64,000 nt of DNA, taken from NCBI GenBank assembly GCA_028554795.2, contig CM068838.1, forward strand, positions 131,263,428 through 131,327,427, given 5' to 3'. Origin of the DNA: Sinohyriopsis cumingii (lineage: Eukaryota > Mollusca > Bivalvia > Unionida > Unionidae). Shown piece after piece: positions 28,536-41,909 of the stretch. A program made the translations under genes and the position numbers. The notes under the pieces are model-generated. The model searched no databases. It was not told where the DNA came from and saw only the letters and a program-made list of their open reading frames with translations. Positions within the stretch are counted from its first letter, which is position 1. Every line of letters starts with the position of its first letter.

Positions 28536-28736
28536 CTCACATAAGAGACCCAAATAATGCAAGCCATACGATTCATCATCTGAAAATAACAATCATTGAC
28601 ATGAACAACCACCCACCCCAACCACCTGCTGCAAAGAAATTGATGAATGACATGGTGGCCAGTGCTCAGCCGCAGATTATCGAGGGCAATAGGGGCAACG
28701 TCCTTTCAGTTGGAAACTATGATCTACAGTTGAATG
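28536..28736 (+). CDS. TRAPPC8 coding exon 2
   Basis: Acceptor TTCTAAACAG. Encodes AHIRDPNNASHTIHHLKI, matching vertebrate VHMRDPNNQLHVIKNLKI, then PPQPPAAKKLMNDMV and VGNYDLQLN. It joins exon 1 and exon 3 in phase (one base left at each border). Confidence 0.93.
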
Positions 28737-29414
28737 GTATGAATGGTAATTGCAGTGGAGCAGTTGAGTCTCTGAGATTTAAGTATATATTTGTTTTCAT
28801 TGATGGACAAAATATTGTGATGGTAGAGATTTCTGTAGTAATTTGAAACTGGAGCTCTAGAGGCCATATTTCTTCAGCAGCAGAATATGGAGATTTAAGT
28901 GGGTTTCAAATTGTATAGAGCTCTGATAATATAAGCCTTAAAAAAAATTCTCAAGGATTTCTTGCCTACAAAAATGTGAAGTTCACTTTTCTAACTTCCC
29001 AATGAAGATGTTCACTTTCTATGTTATTGGTAGTACTAGATTTGTACCATTTATATTTTTTATTTTGTGTACTTTTAATAGTATTCTTTAACATTTTAAC
29101 TTTTATCAATTAGTATCTTTTTTGGAAGGCTTTTCATTCCAAGGTTTTTTTTTAGTGCAGTTCTTTATATTTTTAGAATTTTTCTTTTAATCTGCACCAT
29201 ATAGTCTCTAATGTACTGACATGCTGTCCAACACCCCTTCTCTGCTTGTTACTACTAGTATTTGTTGTTTTACCTGATGTGGAATCTGCCTCAAGATGCT
29301 TGAATGTCTAAAAAATTAGTTTGCACTAGAAGTTGGGCAACGGAAATTTGAGGTCTGCAACAGGTCAGAAACATAACAGGCCAACTTATAAATAAGTACA
29401 ATCTAGTTAGAATG

Positions 29415-30758
29415 CAGGAATGGTCCTGGTTTTTAAAAAGCTGTCGCCAAAAAAATCGCCAACCTCAATATTTTGTTGCCAATTTTCAAAAAGTGTCGCC
29501 AGAACAAGTAGTGTACATTTTTTGAAATGTTAATTTAGTCTATTAATGTAACAGGCAATGAAAATTACAAAAGATTGGTTAGTTAATACTCTAATTACAA
29601 TAAGCATTAACAAAATGTTACAAAGTGTTATATGAAGATCCGTGGCGATTTTAGGGCTGCCAACTTGTTGAATGCAGTTTCAAAGTCTAATTTTTCACAT
29701 CTGTACATGCTGATTCTCATTAAATTCTCGAGACATGAAATGCAGAGTTTATTTCTGATGTCAGTTTTTATGAGGTTCATCTTACTGAATCCACGTTCAC
29801 AGTCTACAGTGCTGACAGGTGACACCAGTAGTCTCTCGGCAGCCCCCACCCCCCTCTCCCCCTTATGGCTAGCTTCACAAAGCTTGAAGTGAATCGATTC
29901 CTAAATCACAAGAATGATCACTGAATGCTGCATAAATTTTCTCGACGAGCAAACTAGGATCTCCATTCCCACGAATGAAACTTACATGAGTCAACACCTG
30001 GCAATATTGGACCGTATATATAAGCATAAATTCACACCCAGTTTAGGGATTCTTTCACTCCTGTATTTTGAGAAATAAATAATTATTATTAATTATGCAA
30101 AACTGTTTTTTTTTTGGTTGCTATTTCTTGTTGCGGAGTTTAAATCTCTGCAGCCATAACACGGATTGATGGCAAAAGGAAAAGATCAATGAGTAAAATG
30201 CTGCACTGGCGACATATAATTGTGATTGAGATTTTTTCCATTTGCTTTGTATTTATACGCAATAATCGGTACTTCAAAGGTTATCAGTTTTCTATGAAGG
30301 TTCAGCAAAACTATTGCATTGGTATATGTAAAAAAAAAAAAACAACAACAGAAGGATTAGCCATTCAATTAATTGTATCTGTTCTATTCGCTTCTTCAGA
30401 AGTCGGTCAGTTGTAGGTATAGTTCGGTAGCATGATTGACTGTATCACAGCATACAGTACTCAGCCCAGATGTCAGCATAAGCAGATTATGATGTAACAA
30501 TCCACTCTAAAGATGGGGTTGTCAATACGAACAAAGGATCGTTTGTGTAACAGATTGATTCCAATGCATTGCTTAGTCATGTTTGTGGCTTCCTTTCATT
30601 CTCCTTTTAATTTATCCAGTCAAAATCCATGATTGTATATACAAATTAAATAACCAAAAAGTCTATCGCCAAAAAAATCGCCAGATGGGATATTTTTGTC
30701 GCCAATAAGGAAAAAAAATCGCAATTTGCGACATTGGCGAAGCCCAGGACGATCCCTG
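29415..30758 (-). mobile_element. hAT-like DNA transposon, deletion derivative
   Basis: Ends read CAGGAATGGTCCTGG and, reverse complemented, CAGGGATCGTCCTGG, a hAT-type terminal inverted repeat. GAATG lies outside both ends, a shortened or mutated target duplication. TCGCCAAAAAAATCGCCA occurs near both ends. It retains only the 3' part of a transposase. Confidence 0.75.
29628..29849 (-). pseudogene. hAT transposase C-terminal dimerisation domain, fragment
   Basis: SPVSTVDCERGFSKMNLIKT then DIRNKLCISCLENLMRIS is the hAT dimerisation signature. The frame is open for 73 codons, with no catalytic part upstream, so this is a truncated copy. Confidence 0.85.
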
Positions 30759-31996
30759 GAATGCATATACAGATTGTAGCATTCACTTAATTGTGATATT
30801 TTGAACAAGTTAGGTCATTGGTTTCTATAGGAAGTATAATCAGTTTGTAGACTTGTGTAACAAGGGACAATAAATCGTAAAGCCCAACCAACACTTAAAA
30901 ATTGTTGTTTGGTTAAATAACTTTAATGTAACCAACCAGATTATTTTTTAAGTAAGAACAAAACTTCTTATTTTTCTTTTGCAACTTTTCTTTCATTCTT
31001 TCATGCCAAGCTGTAAGCTAACTGTTGCAGTTATTGCCATTCAACACGAGACTTTGATCAACTTGGGAGATATTGCTTTATGATCATTTCATTGCAGGAA
31101 TATTATGTCTAACAGAGATTTACTGTAACTTATCACATATTCTGTACACTTTGCCTTTAGTGTGTGCAGTATAATATTTTTGATATTACAACTTGTTAAT
31201 ATATCACTTTATGTGATTCTGATTGGTCTAAATAAGCCCATGAAATATTGTGCAGTATTCTCTTCACTGATTAGCTGTGATCAAGGAAAAAGTTTTTTAA
31301 TCCCACCTTCTGGAATTTTAAAGTTTTCAATGATCATTTTGGTGGCTATTTTTCAACTCTAGTCATGAAAGGAATTGGGGAAATATGGTCTCATCTGTCT
31401 GAATATGGCCAATCTACCCCCACAGGGGCTTATTATGTCATGCATAACATATCATAACATGAAAAATGGCTAAACCCCCAAGACGAGAACAACAACAAGT
31501 AAAACTAAGGGTGTTGCTCAGTTGATGGCAGGTGTGTGAGGTTGGGGTGGATTGGGTGGGTGGTATAACTGTAGCCTGGAATCCAACTTACATACAAGCG
31601 TGGTTTAAATGTCATCTTTGTTCACAGAAGAATATGGACATAAATCGGTCTCCCAACTGACAGAAGTTTATCCAACCATAGCATATTTGTGCAGTAAATA
31701 TGTGATGCAATTCCAACTCAGAATGAAAATTTGTTTACATCTTCTGTGGTCTATTGTTCCAAATATCTGGTCACAAATACATTACAGTAAATATAGAAAT
31801 TTCTGCATCCAGTAATCACTTCTTTCTCATGAATATCGCAACAATGTAATGTTTAGTTGTGAAAGTGACACTTTAGGTTATGTATTTTTATACACAACAA
31901 ATGAAAAAGGCATTGACTGTCAGAATGAACAAAATTATTTGTTCTTCTTTCAATCTAAATAATTTCCACTGAAATAAAAACAATGTGACAAAAAGA

Positions 31997-32138
31997 ATCT
32001 CAGATGGGTAATGATTTAATATTAAATTTATGAAACTCGTTGAATAATGTCCAGCTTTTGCTAGCCTTGGTGAGTATAGTAAATGAGTTTTCAACAAGTT
32101 TAATCAATTTAATATTAAATCATTACCCATTTGAGATC
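31997..32138. repeat. Foldback (palindromic) element
   Basis: Arms ATCTCAGATGGGTAATGATT... and, from the other side, ATCTCAAATGGGTAATGATT..., about 50 bp each with TTAATATTAAAT inside, around a short centre. A MITE-like structure of unknown family. Confidence 0.75.
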
Positions 32139-32592
32139 CTTTATATATTGCACTGTACTAAAGATTGGAGTGGCTTACTGTAATATATTCCACTGCACTG
32201 AATATTGAAATGGCTTACTGTAACATATTCTACAAAGCCATGACAACTTAAAAGAATAATCATTTGTTTGCAAGTAATCTTTCATGTAATTTGCCTGACT
32301 TTTATTGAGCCTGCCTTGGTGCAAGATTCCATGTGTATGTGAATATGTCCATACTCTAGATTCATTTCAGCTGTAAAGTAGATTCATTTCAGCTGTAAAG
32401 TTTTTATAGATTAAGGTTAGTATTCAAGTTTTGTAATTGCAGCTAAGTAAAGGATGGATGAACAAAAAGGTGTTTCTTCTTGTGCACAAGACCCTTTTCC
32501 CCTGTTCCTTCTTGAAGGGCTAAAGGGTAGATATAAAAAATTCACACCCCCTGTGCAGAGTTTGTTGATGTGATTCATAGAACTTTGAAATA

Positions 32593-34406
32593 CAGTCCTA
32601 CCCATTTATGTCAACATCCTCAGGCCCAAGGAAATATTGTCGACATAGGCTGATGTCGAGATAAGTGTTGGGGGGGTCTGAAAAAAAGATGCAAGTTAAA
32701 TTCATCAGTATGGGGTGACCTGTTGTCAGTGAGTAGCATTTACACTTTGAGAAAACAAACAATGGAAATTTTGAGTACATGAAGACAAAACCAGTGTGAA
32801 ATACACTTGTATATTGACAAATTACATTTTAGTTACCTTTGTGTAATAAAATCCACAATAAAATATTGCATTGGTCACATACTGATATGAAAAACATTCA
32901 CTAAGATATTCAATGTCAGCATTAGCACATGGTTGCATAGTTGTTATTTACATGCTTCAAGTACATGTACTTAAATTGGCCTAGATTTTGGTCAGTCCAT
33001 CGGAATTCCATAACCTTCATATAAGCCCTCTTCTTCAAGACTATGTGGGATATCTGATGGGGAGAATCCATGAAATTCCTCGTTTCCAGGAAAGAAAGCA
33101 TGCATAAAGCAGTTCTGTATGGTCTCTGGCTTCACTAATCCCCAAGCTTTCCTCAAGTTGTACAGAGCCCCAAGCAAATCTTCCTTAAATGTGTCTTGCT
33201 GATCAATCACAGCCAGCTTTTTGTGGGCGAGAAGTTTTCAATAAATGTAATTATAGATCCTGGATGATTCCTTGATCCATCGGCTGTATGAGTGACATGG
33301 TATTGGGCTGATGAAAAATTTGTTGGACGTGTTGGAGATTGTCCACACGTGGGTGTGCAGAACAATTATCCACAAGCAAGGCAATTTTTCTTCCTTGCAC
33401 TTTCGTTTTTCTGTTGAGTTTCCTTATCCACTCCATCAAAATGTCTGACATCATCCAAGCTTTTGTGTTCACATAATAATCCACAGAAAGATGGTGCACA
33501 TTTTTAAAACAGCGAGGCTTCTTAGACTTGCCAATAACTAGAAGTGGCAATTTATCATTGCCAATCATGTTCAATGTGACTAGAACAGAGATGCGGTCTT
33601 TAGGCTGTTACCCACCAACACATGGTTGACCTTTGATGCAGTATGTCTTGTCTGGAGAACACTTACAAAATAAATCTTTTTCTTCCGCATGGTATATATC
33701 CTCAGACTTATAATTCTGCAATAGATCTTTAAGTTGGGCTTTCCATCCATCATGCTATGATGTGTCTGCTGAGTTGGCTTCTCCACAAATCCTTTTGTAT
33801 CAAATGTTATGATGAACTTTAAAGTGACTGAACCAACCACTTGTTGCAGCGAAGTACTCCACAATAAGTTTTTTCGCAAATTCTTTCGCTTTTTCGATGA
33901 TCATATCACGATCTGTGGATAAGGTTTAATGTGCAATGTGGGTTTTGTTGAACCGTTTTGCTGTGTCCTCCTCCACGTCTTCAAATTTAGCAGTCTTCTG
34001 CTTCTTGCTTTGGGTAGTCTTTCTTTATAGACTCAGCAGCTTTCATCCATCCTGACAGAGTGTTATGTTTAAGAGAAAAATGTTCCCAGACATCATTGCG
34101 AGATGCTTCACCCTCGCCGACATAAATGATTAGGCAGGAAATTAAAGCCTTATGGCAAGATCAACTAATTGTTGCACAAAGTATGGGTCGGAACTGGCAG
34201 CTTGTCGACATAAATGATTAGAAAACAAAGGATTTGTTCAAGTTGGGACCAACAGCTTCTGTTGACATGTACATTTATTTTCTTGATGTCAACATATGCA
34301 TGACAGTTTTGGTAGTAATAGTAGACCAAGGGAATGGGACTTTGCTGTTTTGTCGAAATAGACAGCTTGTCGACATAAGTGATGTCAATATAAGTGGGTA
34401 GGACTG
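32593..34406 (-). mobile_element. Tigger/pogo-family DNA transposon, 1.8 kb
   Basis: Terminal inverted repeats CAGTCCTACCCATTTATGTC and CAGTCCTACCCACTTATATT. TA precedes the left end, as expected for the family; the right TA is lost. It carries a decayed transposase on the minus strand. Confidence 0.88.
32992..34170 (-). pseudogene. Tigger/pogo transposase, decayed
   Basis: Minus-strand blocks in order: a CENP-B-type DNA-binding remnant (SGWFSHFKVHHN-like, about 33800-33880), the DDE core at 33251-33574 (NMIGNDKLPLLVIGKSKKPR, ALLVDNCSAHP, MSLIQPMDQGIIQ), and a C-terminal piece at 32992-33210. The pieces lie in different frames with stops between them, so it is inactive. Confidence 0.85.
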
Positions 34407-34754
34407 TTTCGTATCATATTGAATGATTTCAGAGTTACAGTAGGAATTTCAGCTTCAGAATTTTTCATTTCATCAGCTTGTATTTTACTTCATATCTAAC
34501 TACTGCAAATTCATTTATCACCATCAGTATTAATTGTTGTGGTTTATCAAAAAATAAGGTAACTCAATTTGAGGATTTGGAGATTGGATACTAGTAATTT
34601 CGTAGAAGGTTATAGCTTGTTTATTTAAATTTGTGGTGTACAGTAACCATGAAATCCACAAAAACTAGTGAATTAATTGTACCACTTGAGCGATTTATAT
34701 TTATTGACAGCGTAGACTTTAAAGAGTAGCATTTGTGTATCTTTTTTCCTTCAG

Positions 34755-34844
34755 CTTCCACTCCATGGTTTGATGTTTACAGAGAGATCTTTCTACAGAC
34801 TCTACCTCCCTCTGATCATGAGTTCCTAAGACATTGTCTTGCAT
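34755..34844 (+). CDS. TRAPPC8 coding exon 3
   Basis: Acceptor TTCCTTCAG. Encodes STPWFDVYREIFLQTLPPSD then HEFLRHCLA, matching vertebrate TTPWFESYRETFLQSMPASD and HEFLNHYLA. In phase with exons 2 and 4. Confidence 0.94.
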
Positions 34845-35115
34845 GTATCCTTTCACGGAAGACTCAAGTGAAATATATTGATTTTGAATTTATGTTGTGC
34901 ATTTAAGTCAAAATGGGTGAATTTTGTGCAGCCACATGTTTTTTAATGTATTAAGTACTGCCATACAGTTGAGCTTGCATAGTTTAAGACCAGTGCCCCA
35001 GATAAGCAGCATATCCTCATATTTTAAAGTAGTCAAATCCCCAATATTTTCTTCTAGTATGCATACCAAATATGTAAGTCTTTTTTCTTTCACTCAAAGT
35101 TTCTACTTCCAATAC

Positions 35116-38100
35116 GTTACCCAATCATAATATGTTTGGAGAACTACTACTACCTTGCAAATCCAGCCCTCCTACATACTTCTTTTAGCTGAAAGGAGCT
35201 AAAAGTTGTATGCCGGTGTATGTGGCAATCATTCAGAGTGATCTCACCTTAGGTATAAGATTTGGCGGCAGAGCCTAAGAACCTTTCAGTTATTACTTTC
35301 ACTAGTACCAAGAAGCATGCTTTTGTGACAAGAGACCTTGCAAAAACCAGAATCTACAAGTTGGAGGACTTTTTCACTTCTAAGAAAAGTATACTCCATC
35401 TATATTTTTAATTTTTTCTCTTTCTGTCATGACAAAGTTTTGCCCTTACAAGTTGCTAACACTTTTTTGTCATCACACTTTTAGGTACTTGCACATGGAG
35501 CCTATGTGACTTCACATTCAGTCGAGTTATAATTATTTTTTACGTGCAAGTCTCTAGCACGTATATTACTCCGATTTATTTGTAATTCCATGACAAATGG
35601 GTACATATTGGTAAGTTTCTGTTCCAAGGCATTCATAGTGTCTGGGCACCAGCTTCAGTGTTTTTACTTGGACAGACTCTGTTTTTTTTTTTTTCACTGC
35701 AAGTATTGCCTTATAATATATATTGTTGCACCTACTATATACATCTCTAAATGTGCCTCAGTTCCCATTCCTGTGAAGGTTTCTTTTATGTGTGTGTGTG
35801 TGTAATGTAAACTTGTACATTTCTGTATTTCTTCCACTCTGGCAGGACAAGTACAGGTCAGTACTCTATACATGTTTTATTCAGATGCATCCTGTGCATG
35901 CATGTTTCTATTGGCAACATATGAGCTATGTTTATCAGAAAAAAACTTTCTATCATATTTGACGAGTGCTTAGTTGCTTGCATGTGTAGCCTATACGACT
36001 TCACAAGTTAGGTTTGGGCTACATTATTTATACCTGTGCATGTCTTTATGCTCTTTAGAAACTCCTGAAGTCATGGTTTCTAATTCAGGGCATTCTACGA
36101 GCTTAGTGAGCAACAGATCTGGTCTGGTCATTCTTCACCAGCTAAATCTCAAGCATTACAGGGGACCATGGCCCCAACCCACACAACCAAGATGCTGCTG
36201 CTTGTTTTCCAGTACTGTCATCTATTCTACACTGTCCAAGGCGCCCAGGATGTTCCTGCGATTGACCTACAATGTTGTATACCTATTCAGTGTACTCAAA
36301 TTGGGGCTCAACATCAGCCCCTGGATCTTCACTTGTCTGATGAATCGAGTAATGGCGTATGTTCAGACTATTTCTATGGCGGCATCATCAAGTTACCTAG
36401 ACAACATCTTGCAGCAAAATCAGTGAGTTAGCTCTATCAAGACATGATAATCCTTGTTACCACTCTGGACTTCTCATCAACAAGGAAAAATCTGATGTAG
36501 TACTATCTGAAAGACTGGCATGGAGTTAATACACAGGCAACATATTTCATCTCCCTCAGGATTGGACATTGAAACGACCCATGGTAGCAAATTACTTTCA
36601 AGGAAATTCTATCGTCACTGGAATCCCTTTGCCTACTAGGCTTGCTCAATGTGGCAGCTAACCTCGTGATCCTTGGTCACCTTATACTGCATTACTACTG
36701 TATCCTCTGCACAAATGGAGTCCTCCAGTTTGCCCACTGGACCATCCTCTCGCCATCGACTCCCAAATGAGTCACCATCTGCGGAAGAGGGAGCAACCTA
36801 ACTTGGCTCATGACGGGTATACATATACACATCCACCAACCCGAGATTAAAGTCTGTACCAATGTAAGTACAGAAGGCAGTGGAGCCCGCCTACTACCAT
36901 CCTTTTGGGATGCCAGTTGTGCATGCTCACCTCAGAAACGATATCTTTTTATCAATAATTCATGAGAGAATGGCCATTGTGAAAGTCTTTCATGGATGGC
37001 AGGAATATTTGCTTGGCAAGTGAGTTATCATTCTGTCTGACAACTCTGCAATGGTGAATTATCTCAAACAACATGGAGGTACCCATTCCTACAATGGTGA
37101 TTTATCTCCAACAACAAGGAGGGCCCCAGTCCCCAGACCTTTTGCATCATGGCGTGGGACTTTCTGAAGTGGTGCTGTCATCAGCAAAGCCACATACATG
37201 TTTGCCATATCCCAGGACACCTCAACATACTGGCCGACTCTGTCGTGGAACAGTCAACTAGTACAGAAGGAATGGTCTCCTGATGGGAAAGACTGTTGGT
37301 GAGCCTGTTTATGACAAGGCAGAATGGCAAACTCTCCCGTTCCACACCCAAATTTGGGCAGTCAATGTCCTTCTATTGGATTGGGCCAACCTGAATGCAT
37401 ACACCTACCCCCAGCACCTCTGATTTCAAAAGTGATACAGAAAGCAAGGAAATCAGTCTGTTGGCCTCATTCTCATCACACCACTCAAATGGGACCTCAT
37501 CAATCTTGCATCAGAAACTGTTTGGAAAATTCAGGGTTTCCTTCATCTACTCAAACAACCACAATGGTAGTTGTTTCATCCTTGTCTGGAGCTTACGAAC
37601 CTGCATGTCTTTATCATCTCAAACAAGCCCTCAGACTTAAACAATTTTCCCAACCAGTCACGAAGAGAATTGCTCAGGCACAACTGCCCTCCATTCTGAA
37701 AGCATATGAAGTCAGTTGTTACATTTTCACCTAGTGGGCCCAAATGAGCATATCTTGCCTTGTCATGCGTCAATAACGCAGATAGTTAATTTCCTCTTCT
37801 GGTTCTTCGAAGAGAGCAAGATAAGACTGAGTATGATCAAAAATTAACCCTCCACGATCACTGACACCTTTCATCATCATGTGAGAGAGGATATCAGACA
37901 AACCCAGGACTTATCCAACCTTCTAGTGAACTTTGTGTATGCATGACCTAAACGTTAACCCTATGCCCAATGCAGAACCTATCTTGGATATTTATCTGGC
38001 TGGATAAGGCACCTTTTGAACCAATTTCAAGGGCATCTCTGGTGGTCCTTTTCCAATAAGACCTGCTTCCTCAAGATGTTAGCAACTGCATGCAGAATTC

Positions 38101-38877
38101 ATGAAATACAAAACCTATTAGCAGACCCTAATTATGTGCATGTTCTGACAAGACGGTTTGGTCTTGCTCATGATGGCATCCTATTTCATCACTGAGAACC
38201 ATCTACTTCGACGGTAACTAAACTTTGTCATGAACCTGCTGTCTCATCTGGACATGGCAACTGAAGGCCACCTACAAGACCTAGTGGGGGCTTTCAGGTG
38301 ATACTTTATTAAAAAGAGAGGCATTGCATCGAGGGAGATCCTGCCCCTTTCTACTTCTCATGAAATGACAGGATGATCTATCAGAACAGACTATCAAGTA
38401 AGGGTGTTATTCACTCAGCATATAGGGAAATAACCGCAGCTCAATGAACTTATTACACACTTAACCTCACAAGGTTCTAGCAGTTGCCACCAACCTAGCA
38501 TCAGACTGGAACTGTTCACTAACCGACATCATTCAGGCTGTGGGATGGAGATCGGAGTTCATATTCTCTAGCTTTTATCACCAAGATCTGTCACCCCAGA
38601 GGGCCCAATTTTATCTGGTAGAACTTATGTCTGCAGCAAAACAGGTCACCCTACCAGATCGATTGACAGCTTGCTAGGATGAGGTTTCGCGACTTCCACC
38701 AGATTTGCGAGGGGGATTTTTCCCTTTTGAAGCCTCCCCCCAGCAGATGGATTCCCCTCCAGTCCAGTTACCTAGAAGCTGTCTCAATACTGTAGGGAAC
38801 CGGACATGATATCTCTGGGGTATGGGGATGTACATTTCTTCACCTGTTATTCTCCTTAGGTATTATGATTGGGTAAC
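35116..38877 (+). mobile_element. DIRS-like (tyrosine-recombinase) retroelement, fossil copy 1
   Basis: Ends carry an inverted repeat GTTACCCAATCATAATA with AGGAGAA further in. Decayed reverse transcriptase (GLNISPWIFT, YLDNILQQ near 36300-36410), RNase H/linker parts near 37100-37430 and recombinase-like parts near 38200-38640 follow in DIRS order. Heavily broken, with many breaks, and old. Confidence 0.7.
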
Positions 38878-39599
38878 ATTTGAAGAAAAAAACAATTTTT
38901 CCCAGAAAAATATGTTTCTTCCAGAATACTTACCCAATTGTAATAACATACACCCTCTCAGTCTTAAAAGGTATAAATCTTCTGTGCTGTTCATTAGGCG
39001 ATTGTTAGCACCAATCTATGAACTTACAAACAGTGATTAGCTCCTTCATATTCTTGAGGAGTGTTTTAAAGCATTGCCTCAACGTTTTATGTAGAAGAAA
39101 GAGTGTTGAAACAATGAATAGTAACACAAATTTATATTCTTTGAATCACCTGGATTTTTTTTCTTTTTGGAGTAAATCAATACAAGGTTAATTCTAATGT
39201 ACAATTGGGGAATATTTACTGCCAAATTAGCCTAGATATGAAAAACATGGGAATACATGTTTTGACTGGTTTTGTTTTATTGAAGAAATGTAGGGATATC
39301 ACACATTTATTTAGTTTAGGGTACTATAAAAAGTTTTTACATTTTTGACTTGTTTGCAGATTCCCATTTATTGAGAAGAAAGCTGCTGATTTCCAAAGTT
39401 TGGAAATTTTGACTACATGCTATTTTTAGATTTCTGTTTTTAATCAGTTTTGGCATAATATCATAAGGTTTACGAGTGGAAAAAACCCCCAAGAAAAATC
39501 CAAACATAAATGGTAAATTCAAAAAGGTTAATAGTTCTTATTACAAATGCATTATTCCGAATAAATTGAGCATAGCTAGATACAGCCATATAGAGGTTC

Positions 39600-40180
39600 A
39601 GATAAATTTAAGAAATAATCTAAAAATAAAATTAGGAAGTAAATATATTTATTCTATCAGAATACCTCTCTGAACGAGCAGTAAGTAGCATTGATGGACT
39701 TAATAAATCCGAATACAGCATATAGAACAGATAGAAAATTTGGCATATTAGTCAGTAAAGCACTGATGAGAAAAGTAAAACCTAAATAGACAGGCTTATG
39801 TTAGTGAAAAATCATATTTTGGAGTATCTAAAAGACATTACCTGGGAGGTGTGAATTTGTTTTTACATAATAACCAAAAGGAACAGTTCGCAAGTCAACT
39901 ATGTATATGCCCCCATCAGCAGGGGCATCTCAGCACAGAACAAGTTTCAAACACTGATGAGGATCAAATTAAACTCTGAAGAATTGACAGAGGCAACAGC
40001 TTAAAATAGTTTGATTTCAGTAGCACTCCAGAAGAGTAACTGGAAGAAAGATAGATGGATATTGAAGTGATAGGTAAATAGTGAACTGCGGTCATTTTCT
40101 CCTCCCTCCTTTTTGTTTGACTCCCTCATTATTTTCGTAACAAGTGGGAGGTCCCTTCCCCAGTTAGATAAAATCCAGGC
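39600..40180 (+). repeat. Unknown repeat, copy 1 (pair with 47480)
   Basis: Shares with 47480-48035 the blocks ATTTATT, AATACAGCAT, GGAACAGATAG, TTATGTTAGTGAAAAATC, GATTTCA-T-G and CTCCTC-CCTTTT in order. It is non-coding and its family is unknown. The pair flanks the second DIRS-like element. Confidence 0.65.
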
Positions 40181-40465
40181 AGTAATTCTAAAGTGAAAGT
40201 GCTGTAGTTGCAGCTTGCAAAGAAAGTAGAGATGGTAGAGAGCCTTTATCTTGTATTTAAATTAGTAACTGAAGCAGAACACTTGATAGTGTGTGTAGTC
40301 ATTGAAAACTGAAAACTGGTGATTGAAAAGTGACTGAGTTTCAGTTCTCCTGATCTGTATGAACTGAAATTTTATTTTCTTTAATAAATCAAATGACTTA
40401 CCTTTTCAAAATCCATCTTTGGAAAGCTTTATTTAGACTTTATTGCTTGATAATAAGTTTTTGCT

Positions 40466-40632
40466 AAAATCCAGGTAGTACAGATGTTTTTAAGATTGAT
40501 TTTTTTTAAAAAAATCTAGACAGTGCAGATATTTAAAAGGTTGATTTTATTAAAATCCCGGCAATGCAGATGTTTGTAAGGTTGATTTGTTTTCTTCAAA
40601 TCCAGGCAGTGCAAATGTTTGTGAGATTGAAT
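40466..40632 (+). repeat. Tandem repeat, about four 42-45-bp units
   Basis: Unit pattern AAATCCAGGCAGTGCAGATG then TTTGTAAGGTTGATTTT, four diverged copies. Confidence 0.7.
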
Positions 40633-41909
40633 TTGCAGATGCTTTATCTATGATAATCATGAGAGTATTTAAAACGGTTAAGAATTGGCATCACATACAT
40701 GCAGAAAAGTATTTAACTGAATGTCAGATTAGGAGATCAGAACAGAAAAAGTAAAATTATTACCATTATTTTCATCTTGTCAGATTTATCATGGTTTGAA
40801 AATTACATCTTTGTATAGGTCTTTGTGGGTTCATGTTATAAATATACAATTAAGCACCCCTAATTGGTATGTTTTATATGCACGGGAACAAAATAAAGTC
40901 CATTGTGCATGTGAATAGCCAGGTTTTTGAACCATGATAATCAGCTGAAATTAATAGTGTTCCTGCTAGGACTTGGAAAGGATAGGGCATCATTCTACCC
41001 AAACGAACCCAGAGTATGTTAAATTCATGCAAACCATACTTAATTTTGCATCATTGTACAGGAGAAATGTTAAGCTATAAAAAATAAACCAGTTTATAGA
41101 TATATCGTAAAACTGCTTTTATTAACTTTATAAAATCTAACTGACAAAAATAATTGTACGGTGTATATTAATTCATTTTCTGTATACTAGAAACTTGATT
41201 ATCTCAAGGCCTCACAAGTAAGTAACAGTTTACCTCAAGTCCAGACTTTGAACAATCACTCTTAAAGTGCTCAAGTATGAGACTTGCAAAACAAAAATCT
41301 TGTTCAGTTTAGACTTGGAAGGGTCACTAGAGATTTTTCAGGATTGAGGGTGAATTTTTCATTTGCTTAAAACAAGTTATCTCATCTACCACCAACTGCT
41401 TTTTTAAAAACATATTCTCACACCCAAGCATGACACCTTGTCATTGGATGATTTATCTAATCTTAAATAAAACATTTATTTTATTCCAATCTTGAGAAGT
41501 AATATGTTATTTTGTCAGCATTTTATCAGTTTTCTAATTTGAAAGTCAAACACTTATAAGGCCATATTGGCATTAAATAAAGTTGATTCAGGAATTCACG
41601 AGTTGCAGCTTGCTTTCTGGAATTGCCACAATACGAAATACCAGCAAAACGATAGTATTGTTGAAATGATTCATCAGTATATCTATGGTCTGATACTTTT
41701 GCTGTAAGCATACACGTATTGAAACAGGAAATGGAGAATGAATACACAATTATAGTTACTGTATGCGAGTTAGTTTTGTCTTAGCAGTTATGAATAATTA
41801 CTATTAGTTTGCCTTGTTATTCTGTAAATTCAGAACTCGTCTGAAACAGCATTTGCAGATCTAGACACTCATTTCTCCTTCGAATACATTCCCAAATCTC
41901 AATCCCAAT

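Larger units (their letters stand above)
28737..34754 (+). other. TRAPPC8 intron 2
   Basis: 6.0 kb. It holds a hAT deletion derivative (29415-30758), a foldback element (31997-32138) and a Tigger/pogo copy (32593-34406). No further gene is seen in the rest. Confidence 0.7.
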
